Shown here: positions 44,300 through 56,300 of the stretch, piece by piece
Position numbering within the stretch: the first letter of the stretch is position 1
Layout of the letters: every line of letters starts with the position of its first letter
The notes under the pieces: model-generated
The model's database searches: none
Told to the model about the DNA's origin: nothing
The model's input: the letters and a program-made list of their open reading frames with translations, nothing else
From: Saururus chinensis
Lineage: Eukaryota > Streptophyta > Magnoliopsida > Piperales > Saururaceae
Direction of reading: 5' to 3'
Assembly (NCBI GenBank): GCA_035235625.1
Contig: CP141148.1
Coordinates: 22,693,057-22,757,056 of the forward strand
Length of the DNA stretch: 64,000 nt
Position numbers and translations under genes: made by a program

Positions 44300-47200
44300 T
44301 CATCTAAGAAACCTGGTTGGTATGTGTTCATGTATTCTGAGAGGAAGGCTGTAGAACTCCTCATTTCTAACATCTCCTTTTCGATTTAGGAAAGGCGCCC
44401 ACCATGGCAGACCTCTATCAATGCTAGCACGAGCGGCATCAAGAGTGTTATCAAGCACTGTTGCAACAACTAGGGCCACTGTCGGAGCAGATGAGAAGAT
44501 TGTGTTCAATATGTCATCAAACTGCAACAAAGGGAACAATGAGTTCGCTGTATTTCCAATCATCAAATGATGCAAAGTCACTACCATTTCTCTTTTTCTT
44601 TATTAGGAGCTTGTTCCAAGCATATACAATATTATGAGGAAGATGGAAAGATTGATCTATCAGCTGCTGACAAGCATATTAAGTTGAGGCAGATAATAAG
44701 GATTGATTTACAGCACACAAACATATCTTTTATATGCATAGAACAAGAAAATTCATTAACCCCAACATTAACAAATTAATATAAAACGTGAAAACTACGT
44801 TTACTCACCCATCCTGCATTTGTTTTGACAGGTCCATTGCCAGCTGAGGCTGTAAATTCACTAAAATAATGAGGTACTGAAATTCCTAAGAAGAGAGAGA
44901 TGCCCAAGACGTACAGATTTCGCATGGAATTGCTATTTGCGAATTGAATGAATGAAATTCCTACCGCAGCTAACAAAGAGAAAAAGTTTTGGTAGTAAGA
45001 ACACATTAAAGATATATCAGCAAGAAAGTAAAACATTTTACAAATTACTAATTGAAAACATACAAGATCAACATACCAACTAGTCCAAAAAGGATGCAGT
45101 ATATTGCAGCAAATATTGGAAATGGTATAGAGGCAAAAAATGCTCCAAATTTTCCTGTGAGGAATAACATTCATTCAGAAGAAAGCAGCTTCAGATATTG
45201 TTTTGGGGGGTATACTTTTAGATTGGCATCAAGGATTTTGAACTGACCAAATATTGCAAAGAATATCATGAAACCAGCAGAGAGTTGGACCACTCTTCTG
45301 CTTCCTACTCGTGTCAATCCAAGAAGTCCTACATTTTCACTGCAAGATAGAAAACTTCAAGTTTTTCATCCACAAAATATTATATTTAAGCAGCATTCTG
45401 TCAATTTATATGTATGCTGCAATTAAAGAAATCTATCTTCTGTTTTCTTACACAGATGCAGTGGAAGCAACTACTGTGCCAAATATCCCTTCAAGGAGCA
45501 TTCCCAGACCCTGCAGTACCAAATGAAACATGGTCAAATGGTCTTCCTATTTTTTCTTATTTTCATTTTTTGAATGTTTATCTTCCCCATTGAATTTGAT
45601 ACAAGATCCATTAAAGTTATAGATACTTCTTATTTGTTGATTTTCATATTAAGTCTCACATACATTCTATTAACACAGCCACTTCTTTTGAAACTGCAGT
45701 TCAATATGAAATATACATTAAGCTGGGAGAATTGGTTGTCAAGAACATCAACCAACTAATGAATTCATGGGGATATGATGTTTCACCATTTTGATAATTA
45801 ACATTGTTCAGTTAGACGTCTCTTCCTATTTGACAATTTTTGTGTGAAGTGCTCATGCACACAAGGAGATAAATTAGAAATCCTTCTTTAAAATTATGAA
45901 ATTAATAGGGAAACAGACTTTAGATTATTGTGTTATTTATGCTACGACAGATGACCAGTATGAGCTTACTATTGTAATTGACAATAGTGTACAAAAAAAG
46001 AAAATGGTGAAAAACATTGAGCAGCTTGTCTTTAATAAAAAGAAGAAATCGTAGACGAAGAAGAAGATGATGATGGTGGTTTCATTCAATTAACCTGAAG
46101 GCCAATACTACGAGAGAACACATGTGGTGGAGGAGGAGTTGCACCGGCATACATCGCAGCAGCAAAATATGTTCCAGTGGACTGCAGGAAACAAATGGCA
46201 AAACGATCTGAGACTTACACTTCTTAAGCAACATTTGGCATAACAAATTTTGAAAATTTTCAGTTAAGTAAACAAATTATTAGTGCCTAATTTCATCGAG
46301 TCCGCTACCAAGAATGACTTTAGCATCTGATACTATTATGGGGAACTGTTTTATTCCGATAAATATGACTTTATACAATGTATTGCCCTTTTTAACTATA
46401 TGAAATTATGCTAACCTCTGCACTTGCAACCAGAGCTGCACCCAACATTCCAAACACATGACTGGCACCAAAGATAGGTGCGCCATATTGAAACGGATAT
46501 GGTATCTTGATCCTGAAAGCAAAAGAGATTTGTAGTGTCCAGTTTATCTGTTCTTAACCAAGAAAAAGAGTGGTTCGTGTTAGAAGGGTAAACTACGTGA
46601 TCTATGTTGTACCATGGAGCAGAAGACATAAGATAGGATTGATCTGTTCGGCAATGCTGCTTAGTCTTCTGAGGAACATTGTTGTATGCTCCAGCAGCAG
46701 TGAGAATGGCAGAAAATGACCAAATTATGACAATACAAATGAGCAAAGCAAACCTCTCTATTGAGGAGTGTGCTCTCTCGTGCAGATTCTTTAAATACTG
46801 TCAACACAAGGAACAAAACACACGCAAAGTGAAAATTTCCTTTCAGAAAAAAAGAGGTAAATTGAAGCTTTGGAACCAAAAGATATGTGATTACTTGCTG
46901 GCAGACCACCAATAAGATAAGCATTGGTATGCCGATTTCCACACATTTGCAAAGCTGAAGTGACCAAGGATCAAATTAATATCAGCACACACCTCAAAGA
47001 TTTCACCAGTTAGTCATTTTAAGCCCACTGGATAAGAATTTTCAATTGATCTACCTGAGGGAAACCTCTCTCAAATAGACCAAGTCCAACCACAGAAACT
47101 ACTGGGACTATAGAAACAGGGCTAAAGAATCTGCAATATTCAATAAAAACACAAAGGAAGAAGAATATTGTTCCGTAGGAAGCCAGAAAGAACAAACTTC

Positions 47201-48388
47201 AAATGCAGTAAGTCATAAATCCCTTTATAGAATTTAGGCAAATGTCAAACCTTGAATAATTTCCCCATAGTTTGCTATAGCCAATGATAATGTTCAGAAA
47301 TGAGGAAACAATCAAAGCTCCTTGAATAGACCTGATCGTGTGGACGAATCTCTGAAAAGTCGTTCAGAGTTTTATCAGCAGACCAGTTGATGTAACAAGT
47401 TCTGATACATAAATATATGGAATCAGTCAGATATCTTCCTAAAATTTCTAATTTACCTCGTGCTCATCTTTAAATGCCCGAAACCGATAGTCACTGATTA
47501 TAGACATAACAGGGATAACAAATGCGAAAGAAGCATTCATCACTGTGGGAAGGCGGGTGCCGAGGAGTGTTTGAAGAAGAGTGTTAATACCACTCATAAA
47601 CAGCAATGTCTGGATAACCCTTGCCTTATCCCCCTGAAACAAAGCCAGTGACCGCAAATCATTTATTATGTTTTTTTTTTCAATAAATGTTCAGTAAAAA
47701 GCAATTACTAATGGATTGAAAAGAGAATATCTTACACTGTCACCACCCATTAGAGGAACTAGAAAGCTAGAAATCGTGACAGTTGTTCCTAGCATCACGA
47801 TGTAATGTTGGAAAGCTAGCAATATAGTTTCCGCTGTAGAATAAAATAAAGTAAATTCGATTAGCTGCTTACCATAGACATACTGTAATGTGTTCGTGGT
47901 TTAAAATCACTAATAAAAGAAAACATCAACTGGAAAATATTCCAAATGCAATATACATACAAACAGGATCAAACGTCAGTCAAAAGGGAAACTAAGAGGA
48001 AAAAACAGAGTACGATAGAAAGCCCATTTGGAAAACCAAATTCAATGAACCACCCAGGGCCAAATTATAAGATAAAGTTGCATAAGTCAGGTATCTCGAT
48101 ACATGTGCATGAAGAACAAAATAAGGGAGCTGTAGACCACAATCCCCATCAGGGTTCAGAAACCTTTGCAAGTGAACATCAAGAAGATACAAGCATACAG
48201 AGTGGAAACCAAGAGGAGAGAAAGCAGAAGAGAAGGAAAAATGACTGACGCCACGAAGGGTGGGTGTGGATGCAAAAGTTCATCTGATGAAGCTGCTCAG
48301 ATGGAGGCGGCGCGGGCGGTCTTGAAGCTAACGGTGGGGGTGGCGGCACTGAAACTGTTGGTACATGAGGAGGATTCGTCTCCACCAT
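44300..48388 (-). CDS. NAT3: Nucleobase-ascorbate transporter, NAT3-like, 14 exons, intact
   Basis: Exons: 48388-48250, 47833-47736, 47633-47457, 47351-47251, 47130-47055, 46954-46895, 46797-46613, 46512-46416, 46181-46095, 45510-45452, 45339-45248, 45154-45077, 44969-44809, 44521-44300; 1632 nt, 543 residues (family about 520-550). All introns are GT-AG and every split codon restores a family residue. The protein starts MVETNPPHVP, has a Pro-rich cytosolic N-terminus, then EQLHQMNFCIHTHPSWPE, the QH motif (residues 55-56) in TM1, MGGDSGDKARVIQTLLFMSG, and GTRLPTV. The NAT signature ENVGLLGLTR is at 361-370, followed by VGSRR; the tail ends RNEEFYSLPLRI. NAT/NCS2 proteins carry xanthine, uric acid or other nucleobases (ascorbate in some animals) with protons or sodium through about 12-14 membrane spans. 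The N-terminus and the EQLH...SW..E segment point to the NAT3 subgroup by recall. No damage is seen. No CDS-supported start lies upstream of 48388. Confidence 0.95.
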
Positions 48389-48830
48389 TTTCTTCTCGTC
48401 CTTCCTCCTCTTCTCCCGTTACTGAGCTTCTTCCCCACCCAGAAGACGATCTGCTACTTCTTCTAAAAGGTTTCTATACGCTTTTCTTAATCCTGTTTCT
48501 TTAAGGGAAAGGCAAAGAGCAGCAAAAACGAGACGGGGGAAATAGCAAACAAACAAACAAAGATGGGGTCTCTTCATTGGAAATGAGAAAGAAATGACCC
48601 AGAAAGTGCACTAGGAATTAAGAAAGAAAGTACGGGGGAGGAGGAAGATTCAGTTACTAAGGTGGCAGTGTACATCGAAGTATGGGACAAGGCTCTCTAC
48701 GGCATGGGGGAGTAATTTCACCGTAACAGCCTTGTCCAAGAACAAGTTCTCGGCAAGTATGGTGAAATTACTCGCCATTTATTGTACGTCGGTACTTCCC
48801 CATACTTTGAAGTATGGGCGAGTTGTTGAT
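48389..48830. other. 5' flank of NAT with an imperfect foldback
   Basis: 48676-48722 (GAAGTATGGGACAAGG...GGAGTAATTTCACC) faces 48757-48812 (GGTGAAATTACTCGCC...CCCCATACTT), giving an imperfect hairpin with a loop of about 35 bases, possibly a small MITE about 300 bases upstream of the NAT start. The plus-strand frames at 47946-48504 are antisense to NAT exon 1 and intron 1 and are not genes. Confidence 0.5.
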
Positions 48831-50159
48831 GTTGAGATCCAAGAACTTGCGGCAGAAAGGGTGTCCGACTTTTAGACTTTCCAATATAACTCATCTCGTT
48901 CACGTGGATAATTACGACGTTACCACCACTCGTTCATTTGTTTTTTTCCTATGCAAAGTACAAAGTTTTTCCTTTGGACGAACTGAATTAGGTAGAATAG
49001 AACCCAAATTAGTAAGTTTCGTTTGGTTATTCAGTTCTAATTCATTTCCAAGAGTTAAACAACCAACTCAAACTTGGTTCCGATCCGGTTTCTGTCTATG
49101 AAAGACCGAAAATCAAACCGGGATAGAATATTTTACTTATTTAATTAAAAAAATATGTTATTGGCCATTCATTCAAATGAACAGCCAAGATTTACCCTAA
49201 TCTAATCTATCTACCTAGACCAAATTAGCTAGACTCCTAATTTGGCTATATACCTAAACTGTTAGTAATTTTTTACTATTTATCTAACTAGACTTAGGAA
49301 CATGTGCAATAAGAAATGTGCGACCAGAAAGGGCATGAGTACCCTCTCTACTTAGTTCATCATCGACTAAGAGGGAAATGCACGAGAGAAGAGAAAAAGA
49401 TCTTGTGTCTCCCCTACATCCCAGTAACATCATCCCCGACTTTGTCTTCCTCGGTGGTTTCCTTTTCCAGGGTGGCTTCCTCTTCCCCGGCCGTTTCCTC
49501 TTCCCAAGTGGTTTCTTCTCCCCTATGGCTAATGCTATCCATTTAGAGTTTTTGGGAAAATAAAAAACTAAAAAACTAGATAACTGGAAAACTAAAATAT
49601 TGGAAAGCTAAAAAATTAATAAACTAGATAACTCGAAAGTTGGATTATTAGATGTCAAAAGAACATGGAATGGGACACAAGTTTGTTATGTATTTGGACA
49701 TTTGTTGGGATACAAATGATACAAAATGTAACTACGAAATTGCAATAACAAAAGTCATTGAAGTTTCATGCAAAGTCACCTATGATGCCTGCTCCCTTGT
49801 AAATGTTGCATGAAGTTTACATGGTCAAAGAAAGAGTACTAATTAAAGTTAAGTTTAACATAACCTATAGCAGTTCCAATTAACCTTCTACCTTCTAAAA
49901 ATCATGATATTGAAAGTCTCCATTGCTTCCTTCAATCGAATAAGCCGAGGTCGAATGGAATACCATTGATGATAACTAAAGCAATAAAAGAATATATCAC
50001 CAATGGGAATATCAATGTCAATGTACCGAAGTGGGAGGAGGAGATGGGAAGAAAAGACTCAAATCCATATTTCATCATGTAAAAACAAGCACACACATCA
50101 CATTAACATACTTTAGGGTATAAGAAACCTTAGGTGAAAGAAAGGTGAGAGTTAGAGTT
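48831..50159. other. Intergenic, nothing identified
   Basis: 49430-49520 has short overlapping TTTCCTCTTCCC-type repetition, which makes Ser/Val- and Phe/Gly-rich frames. The rest is AT-rich with no supported feature. Confidence 0.5.
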
Positions 50160-51500
50160 TATTTTGAATGAAAAATAAAAAATTTGTTTATAGTGGTCAA
50201 TCATTGAACAATATCGATGGATCGATTTTGAACTGCAGCAAAGCTCTCCCGAATATTGTTGATAGATTGATTGCTTCATTAAAATGATCAATCAACACTT
50301 GAAACAACCTTTGTTAAATTAAGTCGAGATTTTGTAGATCTATTGCTTTGTCAATCAATTGATTGATAAGAGGAGTCATTAGAAGGAATCATGGAACCAA
50401 TCGATCGCCGTGTGGAATGATTGATTGATGGAACTCAGAGTTGCCTAAATTAGACTTTTCCTGTTTGTTTCCTAGTTAATTACATATTCGTTTTAAGATG
50501 GGGAGTGTAAAAAGGGCTTGGAATGTGAAGATAAAGGGAGATGAGGCTTAGAAAACTCAGAGAACTTTTGTAGAGTTGCTCTAATAGTTTCTAGAGAAAA
50601 TCAGTCTTCTAGGTTCTGATTTTGTCTACCTTAATTAAAAGAGTGATTAGAGGTGAGATGAGTGCACAAAAATACATGTGAGGCATGGTGTTTGATGGAG
50701 ATTGTTATTGAGAAAATCAAGGAGAAAGATTATTGTTGCGGAGTTGCCTAAATTAGACTTTTTGGGTTTAATTTATCTTCCTAGTTGAATACATATTCCT
50801 TTTGAGACTTGGGGAATCTATAAAAATGATTGGGAATGTGAGGAGAAAGGGAGAGAAGGCTTAGAAAACTTAAAGAACTTGTATGAAGTTGCTCTAATGG
50901 ATTTAACTTTTAAGAGAGAATTAGTCTTCTATGTTTTGATTTTGTCTACCTTAATAAAAAAAGTGATTAGTGATGAGATGAGTGCACAAAAATGCATATG
51001 AAGCGTGATGTTTGGTGAAGATTGTTGCTAAGAAGATCAAGGAGAAAGAAGATTTGTTACAAAGGAGAAGATAAAAGATCTACATTGAAAAAAAACACAA
51101 AGAGAAGAAGATGATCAAGCAATTGCCGGTAAACAACCAAGGAGTAGTTTATTCAGATTAAAGTAGTGTGAAGAACCAACCATGTGAAGAAAATAGTGTG
51201 TTTGTTCTTTATAATCAGTAATTTTATAATCTAAAGTTTACATAGTGCATAATTGATTTGGATAGAGTGCCTCGTGATTTTTTTCTAGATGGGTTTCCAC
51301 AAAAAAATTCTTCTGTATTTTGCTTAGTGATTGATTGCAAATTTTTGTTAAAACATATAGGAATTAGGCACATTGAATTAGACAAAATCTATATTTATTT
51401 TATTTAAAAAGGAAAGATAAATCTTGTAAATAAATTACAAGTTAGTGGCACTTTAATTTTCTCGGTTTGTGTATATTACACACATTGATCACAAATCAAC
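50160..51500 (+). repeat. LTR-like region with a two-copy tandem duplication of about 305 bp
   Basis: 50442-50742 and 50745-51060 share AGTTGCCTAAATTAGACTTT, AGGCTTAGAAAACT, GATTTTGTCTACCTTAAT, GATGAGTGCACAAAAAT and AAAATCAAGGAGAAAGA in the same order. Upstream, 50220-50440 is full of ATCGATCGATT-type words, also seen at 53200-53330. The style is that of a retrotransposon LTR, but no ends were fixed. Confidence 0.65.
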
Positions 51501-52235
51501 ACATCTCACATTAACATTAATTTAGAATTATCAGATGATGAACTAGCAAGTGTAAAACAAGAGTGTGAGATTTATTTAAGCATAAATAATTGTCACTAAC
51601 ACACTTATAAATGATTTTGAATTAGACGTGAGATGAGTAGAAGAAGATTGGAAAAATAATTATGTGCAAGATATTCATTATGCCTTACCATCAACACATG
51701 GAGATTAGGATTTTTATGGCAATCTCATTTCAGATCCTATATGAGGGGTGAATCATGGTGCAAAAAAATTGTGACTAATTCTTCAAATCTTCAAGATCAA
51801 CTTCAGCCGATGATAAAGAGTATTAAAAAAAGAATATTAACATTCACTCACCGAATCTACCTAACAAAACTCACTTGGCTTTTAATGGGACAAAACATGT
51901 TGGCCTCACACAAAGTTCACTTAGGCTCACTTGTTTTGTCTAAATAAAAGCCCAAGTGTGAGTTTTTGTTGGGTAGATTTTGTGTGTAAATATTGTTTTC
52001 CATAAATATAAATGAATATAATTTATCTTTTATTATTATGTATATATATGTATGAGTATTGATACAAAATATATTGTGTTGGAATGTGCAAACATGTTAC
52101 ACCAGTGTCAAATTCCAAATTAGGTAGAACAGATGGAAGCAATTATAGTCAACTGAAGGGTTTAAATAAAAAAAGTTGAGACTATAAATCCTCCACAAAT
52201 ATGATATTGTGAATATATAATTCTTTTACTATGGG
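51501..52235. other. Intergenic 5' of the P450 remnant, nothing identified
   Basis: A 68-codon frame at 51741-51947 has no family likeness. The missing first half of the P450 was looked for here and not found. Confidence 0.5.
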
Positions 52236-54676
52236 TTCCATAGTATGCTAGAAGAGTTAGAAGTCGTGGTGGGGGGTTTCAGCGTGGGAGACTTCTTTCC
52301 AGCCTTGGAATGGATTAACGCCATCAATGGGATGAAACAAAGAATTGAGAGGCTATTCAAGCATTTCGATGTGCTCTTTGATGAATTGATTGAGGAGCAT
52401 CTTAATTCCAATAGAGCAACTACTGAGAAAAAAGTCATGGACATATTGCTAGACATATAGAAGAATGGCAGCTTTGACGTGTCCTTAACCATGGATAATG
52501 TGAAGGCTCTAATTCTGGTAATAGAAAGGCTCTCTCTCTCTATTTGTTTTTATTAATTCCAACTTAATATTGATGGTACAGTATAGGTGTAGGGCTTTAC
52601 TGATATCCATTTCAAGTATATAAGGTCGTAGAGGCTGATATGGTAGGGGGGTGATATGCCCCCTACATGAAATATGATATATATTAGTAGTATCAATACA
52701 ACAGATACATATTGATACTTAATTAAATTTTTATTTTAAAAAATAATTTTTTTAAAAAAATTATTTTTAATTTTTTTCCTAAAAAAATACTATTCAAACT
52801 TAACCTCTTTGAAAGTTGAAAGATGACAATGTTTTTGTTATATTAAAAATAATCTTTTGAAAATTATATAAGATCAATACGTGTGGGTCTATAGGATTTA
52901 GTCCATTTACTATTGTTTATGGTTTTAATTCATGTTTTCCATTATATCTAGTTCCTATTCCAGATATGAAAAGGTTGAATGGTCGAGCTGAAGACTTTAT
53001 ATCACACTTACAAGACAATCATTCTTATACTTTTAAGAGATTACATATATTCAATGATAAGTATAAGGCTGGAGATTTTAACAAAAAGACATGTAGACTT
53101 TAAAATTGGTGACTTTGTATGGGCTGTTTTGACCAAAAGTAGGTTTTCAGTTAGAGAGTACAATAAATTATAAGCAAAGAAGATTGGGCATGTGGATCTA
53201 TCGGGTGAAAGATCGATTGATATCTTAAAACAATCGATCAGGATGTTAAAACGCTTAGTGTAAAATAAAACCGAAAGTTGGCGATTGATTGCCCTATCTC
53301 AGTGATCAATCGATCTTCAGCAATACAATTTTTTCTTCATTTTGGATTATAATTTCATTCTAATTTGGTTTCTTATCGGTATTTTGCTTTCCTAGGAGTC
53401 TTTGTTCCATATTCTTTTAACTATTTAGGGATTTCATTATTAGTTGTCCTTCATTTTAATTTGTTAGTCATAAGGTAATTAGAAATTAGACTTAATTATG
53501 TCATTAGGAGTTATATAAATAGTCAACACTTTCATAAATGACATAAGATCTGTAACTTTCTAATATCTTGAAGAAGAAAAAATAGTTATTCGTTTATCCT
53601 TTGTTTATCCTTTATTTTCTGTGAATTTACCATTGACATTCACAAAAGAGGAAGGTTGAGTACGCTTCTAGCTGGATTTGTGGAACGAAACTCATCTCAT
53701 TAATCAAACCCTACATCACAAATTTAAACTCGCTTTTCCAACTTGGCATACAATTATTGGGCACTCCACCATACATTTATCCAACTTGGCATGCATTAAT
53801 TTGGCACTCCCACCAATTGTAGTGGTAGTGCACACCCAGCTGTTATGAACCTGCCTAAAAGAAGGTAAGGGTAGCTCATGTGCAACAGGCGTGGCCAGTG
53901 TCTTTTCTCAGCACTAGGGATTGTCGGTCAGGGTTTGGAAGATTTGTTTTCTATTTTAAGTTCTAAATTTTCTTCATACAGAAGATAATATTCAACTGCA
54001 AAACCCCCTAAAAATCACCAGCTATTCTTGAAACTCGTTTGATCGTTTGACTGCTGTCTATTATCAGGACATGTTCACTGACAGACACATCATCTATAAC
54101 ACTGGACTGGGCAATGACAGAACTAATGTTGAATCCAAGACTGCTTAAAAAGGCTCAAGTGGAAGTCAGAAGCGTAATGGGAGAAAGGAAATGGGCAATG
54201 GACAGTGATGTACCTAACATGCATTACTTAAAAGCTGTCATCAAAGAAACTCTCCGTCTACATCCTCCAGTACCACTCCTGCTTCCACGAGAATCCATGG
54301 AAGAAGTCAACATAAAAGGGTATAGAATTCCTCCTAAAACGAGGTTCATCTTCAATGCATGGGCTATAGGACGGGATCCAACTTGGTATAAGGACCCGGA
54401 GGTTTTTGTACCTGAGAGATTCGTTGGCAGTTCTATTGACTATAGAGGGCAGGATTTTGAGCTCATTCCCTTTGGAATGGGAGGAGAATATGCCCAAGAA
54501 TGACATTTGCAGAGGCGAGTGTGCATTTGGCTCTTGCACAGCTTCTTCACAGCTTTGATTGGGAGCTTCCAAGTGGAGTTGAGCCTAAAGATTTAGATTT
54601 GACAGAATTGTTTGGTCTCACAGTGCCAAAAGCGTCGAATCTCATTGTGGTTGCTAAACCACAGTTTACGGAGTAA
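52236..54676 (+). pseudogene. Cytochrome P450 pseudogene, CYP71 clan, N-terminal part missing
   Basis: Exon 1 remnant 52236-52519 reads LEELEVVVGGFSVGDFFPAL, RLFKHFDVLFDELIEEHL, an in-frame TAG at 52458-52460, then DNVKALIL|GTAATA. Exon 2 begins after an AG at 54068 with DMFT, so the intron sits at the usual CYP71-clan place. A 5-base loss at about 54081 breaks the frame inside the oxygen-binding I-helix motif (expected AGGTDTSS type; only TDTSSITLDWAM survives in the new frame). Then come KETLRLHPPVPLLLPRES (K-helix ExxR) and FVPERFVGSSIDYRGQDFEL. A single-base loss near 54482 breaks the haem loop: PFGMG, then in the next frame RICPRMTFAEASVHLAL with the Cys codon kept but Gly after CP replaced by Arg. 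It ends VVAKPQFTE at TAA 54674-54676. The first roughly 200 residues are absent. The intron carries a gypsy integrase fragment. Confidence 0.92.
52885..53190 (+). mobile_element. Ty3/gypsy integrase C-terminal fragment in the P450 intron
   Basis: One frame reads FSPFTIVYGFNSCFPLYLVP, PIPDMKRLNGRAEDF, then after a frameshift near 53065 ARLEILTKRHVDFKIGDFVW... and SRFSVREYNKL. This matches the end of gypsy integrase ('GFSPF.IVYG', 'F..GD.VW', 'RF..G.YNKL'). It has about 95 recognisable residues and no LTR beside it. 53200-53330, with repeated ATCGATYRAT words and ending near a possible LTR text, may belong to it. Confidence 0.85.
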
Positions 54677-55129
54677 TATTTATGGTGAGTTTCAGTCTAC
54701 TTTGGCCAAGGTGAAGCAGCATTTGCATACGGACTATCCATGGTAGAGAAGTAGACGCTAGTTGGTATAAATAATCTACACATGGAATTTAGTCCTAGAA
54801 TAAAACTTCATCCATTTAAAAGGATGAAAAAATCAAGCTGATAAAAATGTGCAAGATACAATAAGTTGTCACTGATGTGCTTAAAACTGTAGACGATATG
54901 TGGAACTCTTCAGCATATGAAGTACATTTCCCTTTAGCTAATTAATTACAGTTTTTCATTATATCACACGCAGAGTACCAAAAGTATATTACGGGTTGTC
55001 AAATGTAATTCCTTTATTTGGATGCTTGAAAACTACATATATAGCATATCCGTATACACCATTATCCAAGTAATAGAACACTTGTATAGCATATTTGTAT
55101 ACATCATGATACAAGTAGTAGAACACATG
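54677..55129. other. 3' flank of the P450 remnant
   Basis: AT-rich; 55040-55120 has the word ATAGCATATYYGTATACA twice. Nothing else is seen. Confidence 0.5.
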
Positions 55130-55350
55130 AATGAATCTCTCAAAACATCTACATGGCCTCATCTTGATGAAATACCAAGCAAGAGCATCTTCTAAGTCGT
55201 CTTTGCCACAAAATCAAGCATACAACGTCCTAATGGAGTTTACCTTTGTTCTTTCATGTTTTGTATATTGTCACATACCCTTTTTTTGGTAGCAAATGGA
55301 TCTAAAAAAGTGGATCGTATGAGTAGTAATCACACCAAGGTACTTATATC
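55130..55350 (+). repeat. Repeat R1, copy A: empty MITE site
   Basis: Homologous to 58470-58551 plus 59115-59270. Here AGCATCTTCTAAGTCGTCTTTGCC is uninterrupted in the counterpart of the MITE site, with one TAA. It also shares CTCATCTTGATGAAATACCAA and ATGAGTAGTAATCACA with copy B. Confidence 0.85.
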
Positions 55351-55756
55351 ACTGGAAACAAAACTACAGGTATACACATGATTAACACATGTATGTTGTG
55401 AATTATAGTGCCTGTTAGAGTCAACTTAACCTATAATCTAAGTAGTGTTTGGATCCTTATGAGAAACAGAAATGAGCAAGACAATCAAGAGAGAGAGAGT
55501 ACACCATGGTTTACGTAGTTTGACAATGATGCTTACATCCACGGGGTCACATAGTTTTTACTATTTAACTCAGAAAATAGTATAAGATCAATACAATCTT
55601 CTCAAGACTCTTCAATGGCCAACAATCTTGTCCCATGGAAGAAAAAGAGCCTTCTATACCCCATAGGGACGTACAAATTTGTATCTATCTATTTAGAAAA
55701 TGAAATCTCTAACTAGCGAATCAAGAAGAGTCTAACTCGGGCATTCCAGAATCCTT
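55351..55756. other. Intergenic, nothing identified
   Basis: Contains a GAGAGAGAGAG run at 55490. The left part still resembles the end of copy B weakly. No gene is present. Confidence 0.5.
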
Positions 55757-56300
55757 ATTATAAGAAAAAAGACTATTAGCAACGCTCTTCAGCTTTGCTA
55801 AAATGACTATTATAGACACTTAAAAAGCGTCACTAAATGTGGCAAAAAAGTACCGTCGATATTACACATTAGAGATGCATATGAAATAGTGTTGCTAATT
55901 GTACTGCAATTGGAGACGGTTTTTTTGCGTCGCTAATATTTTTTTTTTGCGCTTTATAAAGCATCACTAATAGTAGATTATTAGCAACACTTGATTCTAA
56001 TCATCCCTAATATTAAAAAATTGAAAAAATAAAAAACCTTACTAGTGAAGCTTGGTTATGCGTCGCTAATAAGAAAAATAATAAAGAAAATATTTGTGAT
56101 GCTAATAAGAATTTTTTTTAAATAAGGAAAATATTTATTAGAGACTCTTTGAAAAGTGTCACTAATAAAAAATAAATTAAAAATTAAGAAAATTAATAGT
56201 AACGACACTTTTCAAAGTGTCACTAATTTGTAAAAAAAAAAAATTAAAATAATAATAGTTATTACCGACACTTTCGAAAGTGTTGCTACTATCAATAAAA
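55757..56300. mobile_element. Decayed CACTA-type end with TATTAGCRACGC array
   Basis: TATAAGAAAAAAGACTATTA is the decayed counterpart of the inverse of the right end at 26161-26196 (CACTACAACAAAAAAGACTATTAG). About ten drifted half-sites follow (TATTAGCAACGCTC, GCGTCGCTAATAA, CACTTTTCAAAGTGTCACT). No opposite end was found, so it is a truncated piece. Confidence 0.7.

Noticed and set aside
47946-48504. Two plus-strand frames of 100 and 112 codons
   Set aside because: They are antisense to NAT exon 1 and intron 1; the NAT reading is supported by family motifs.
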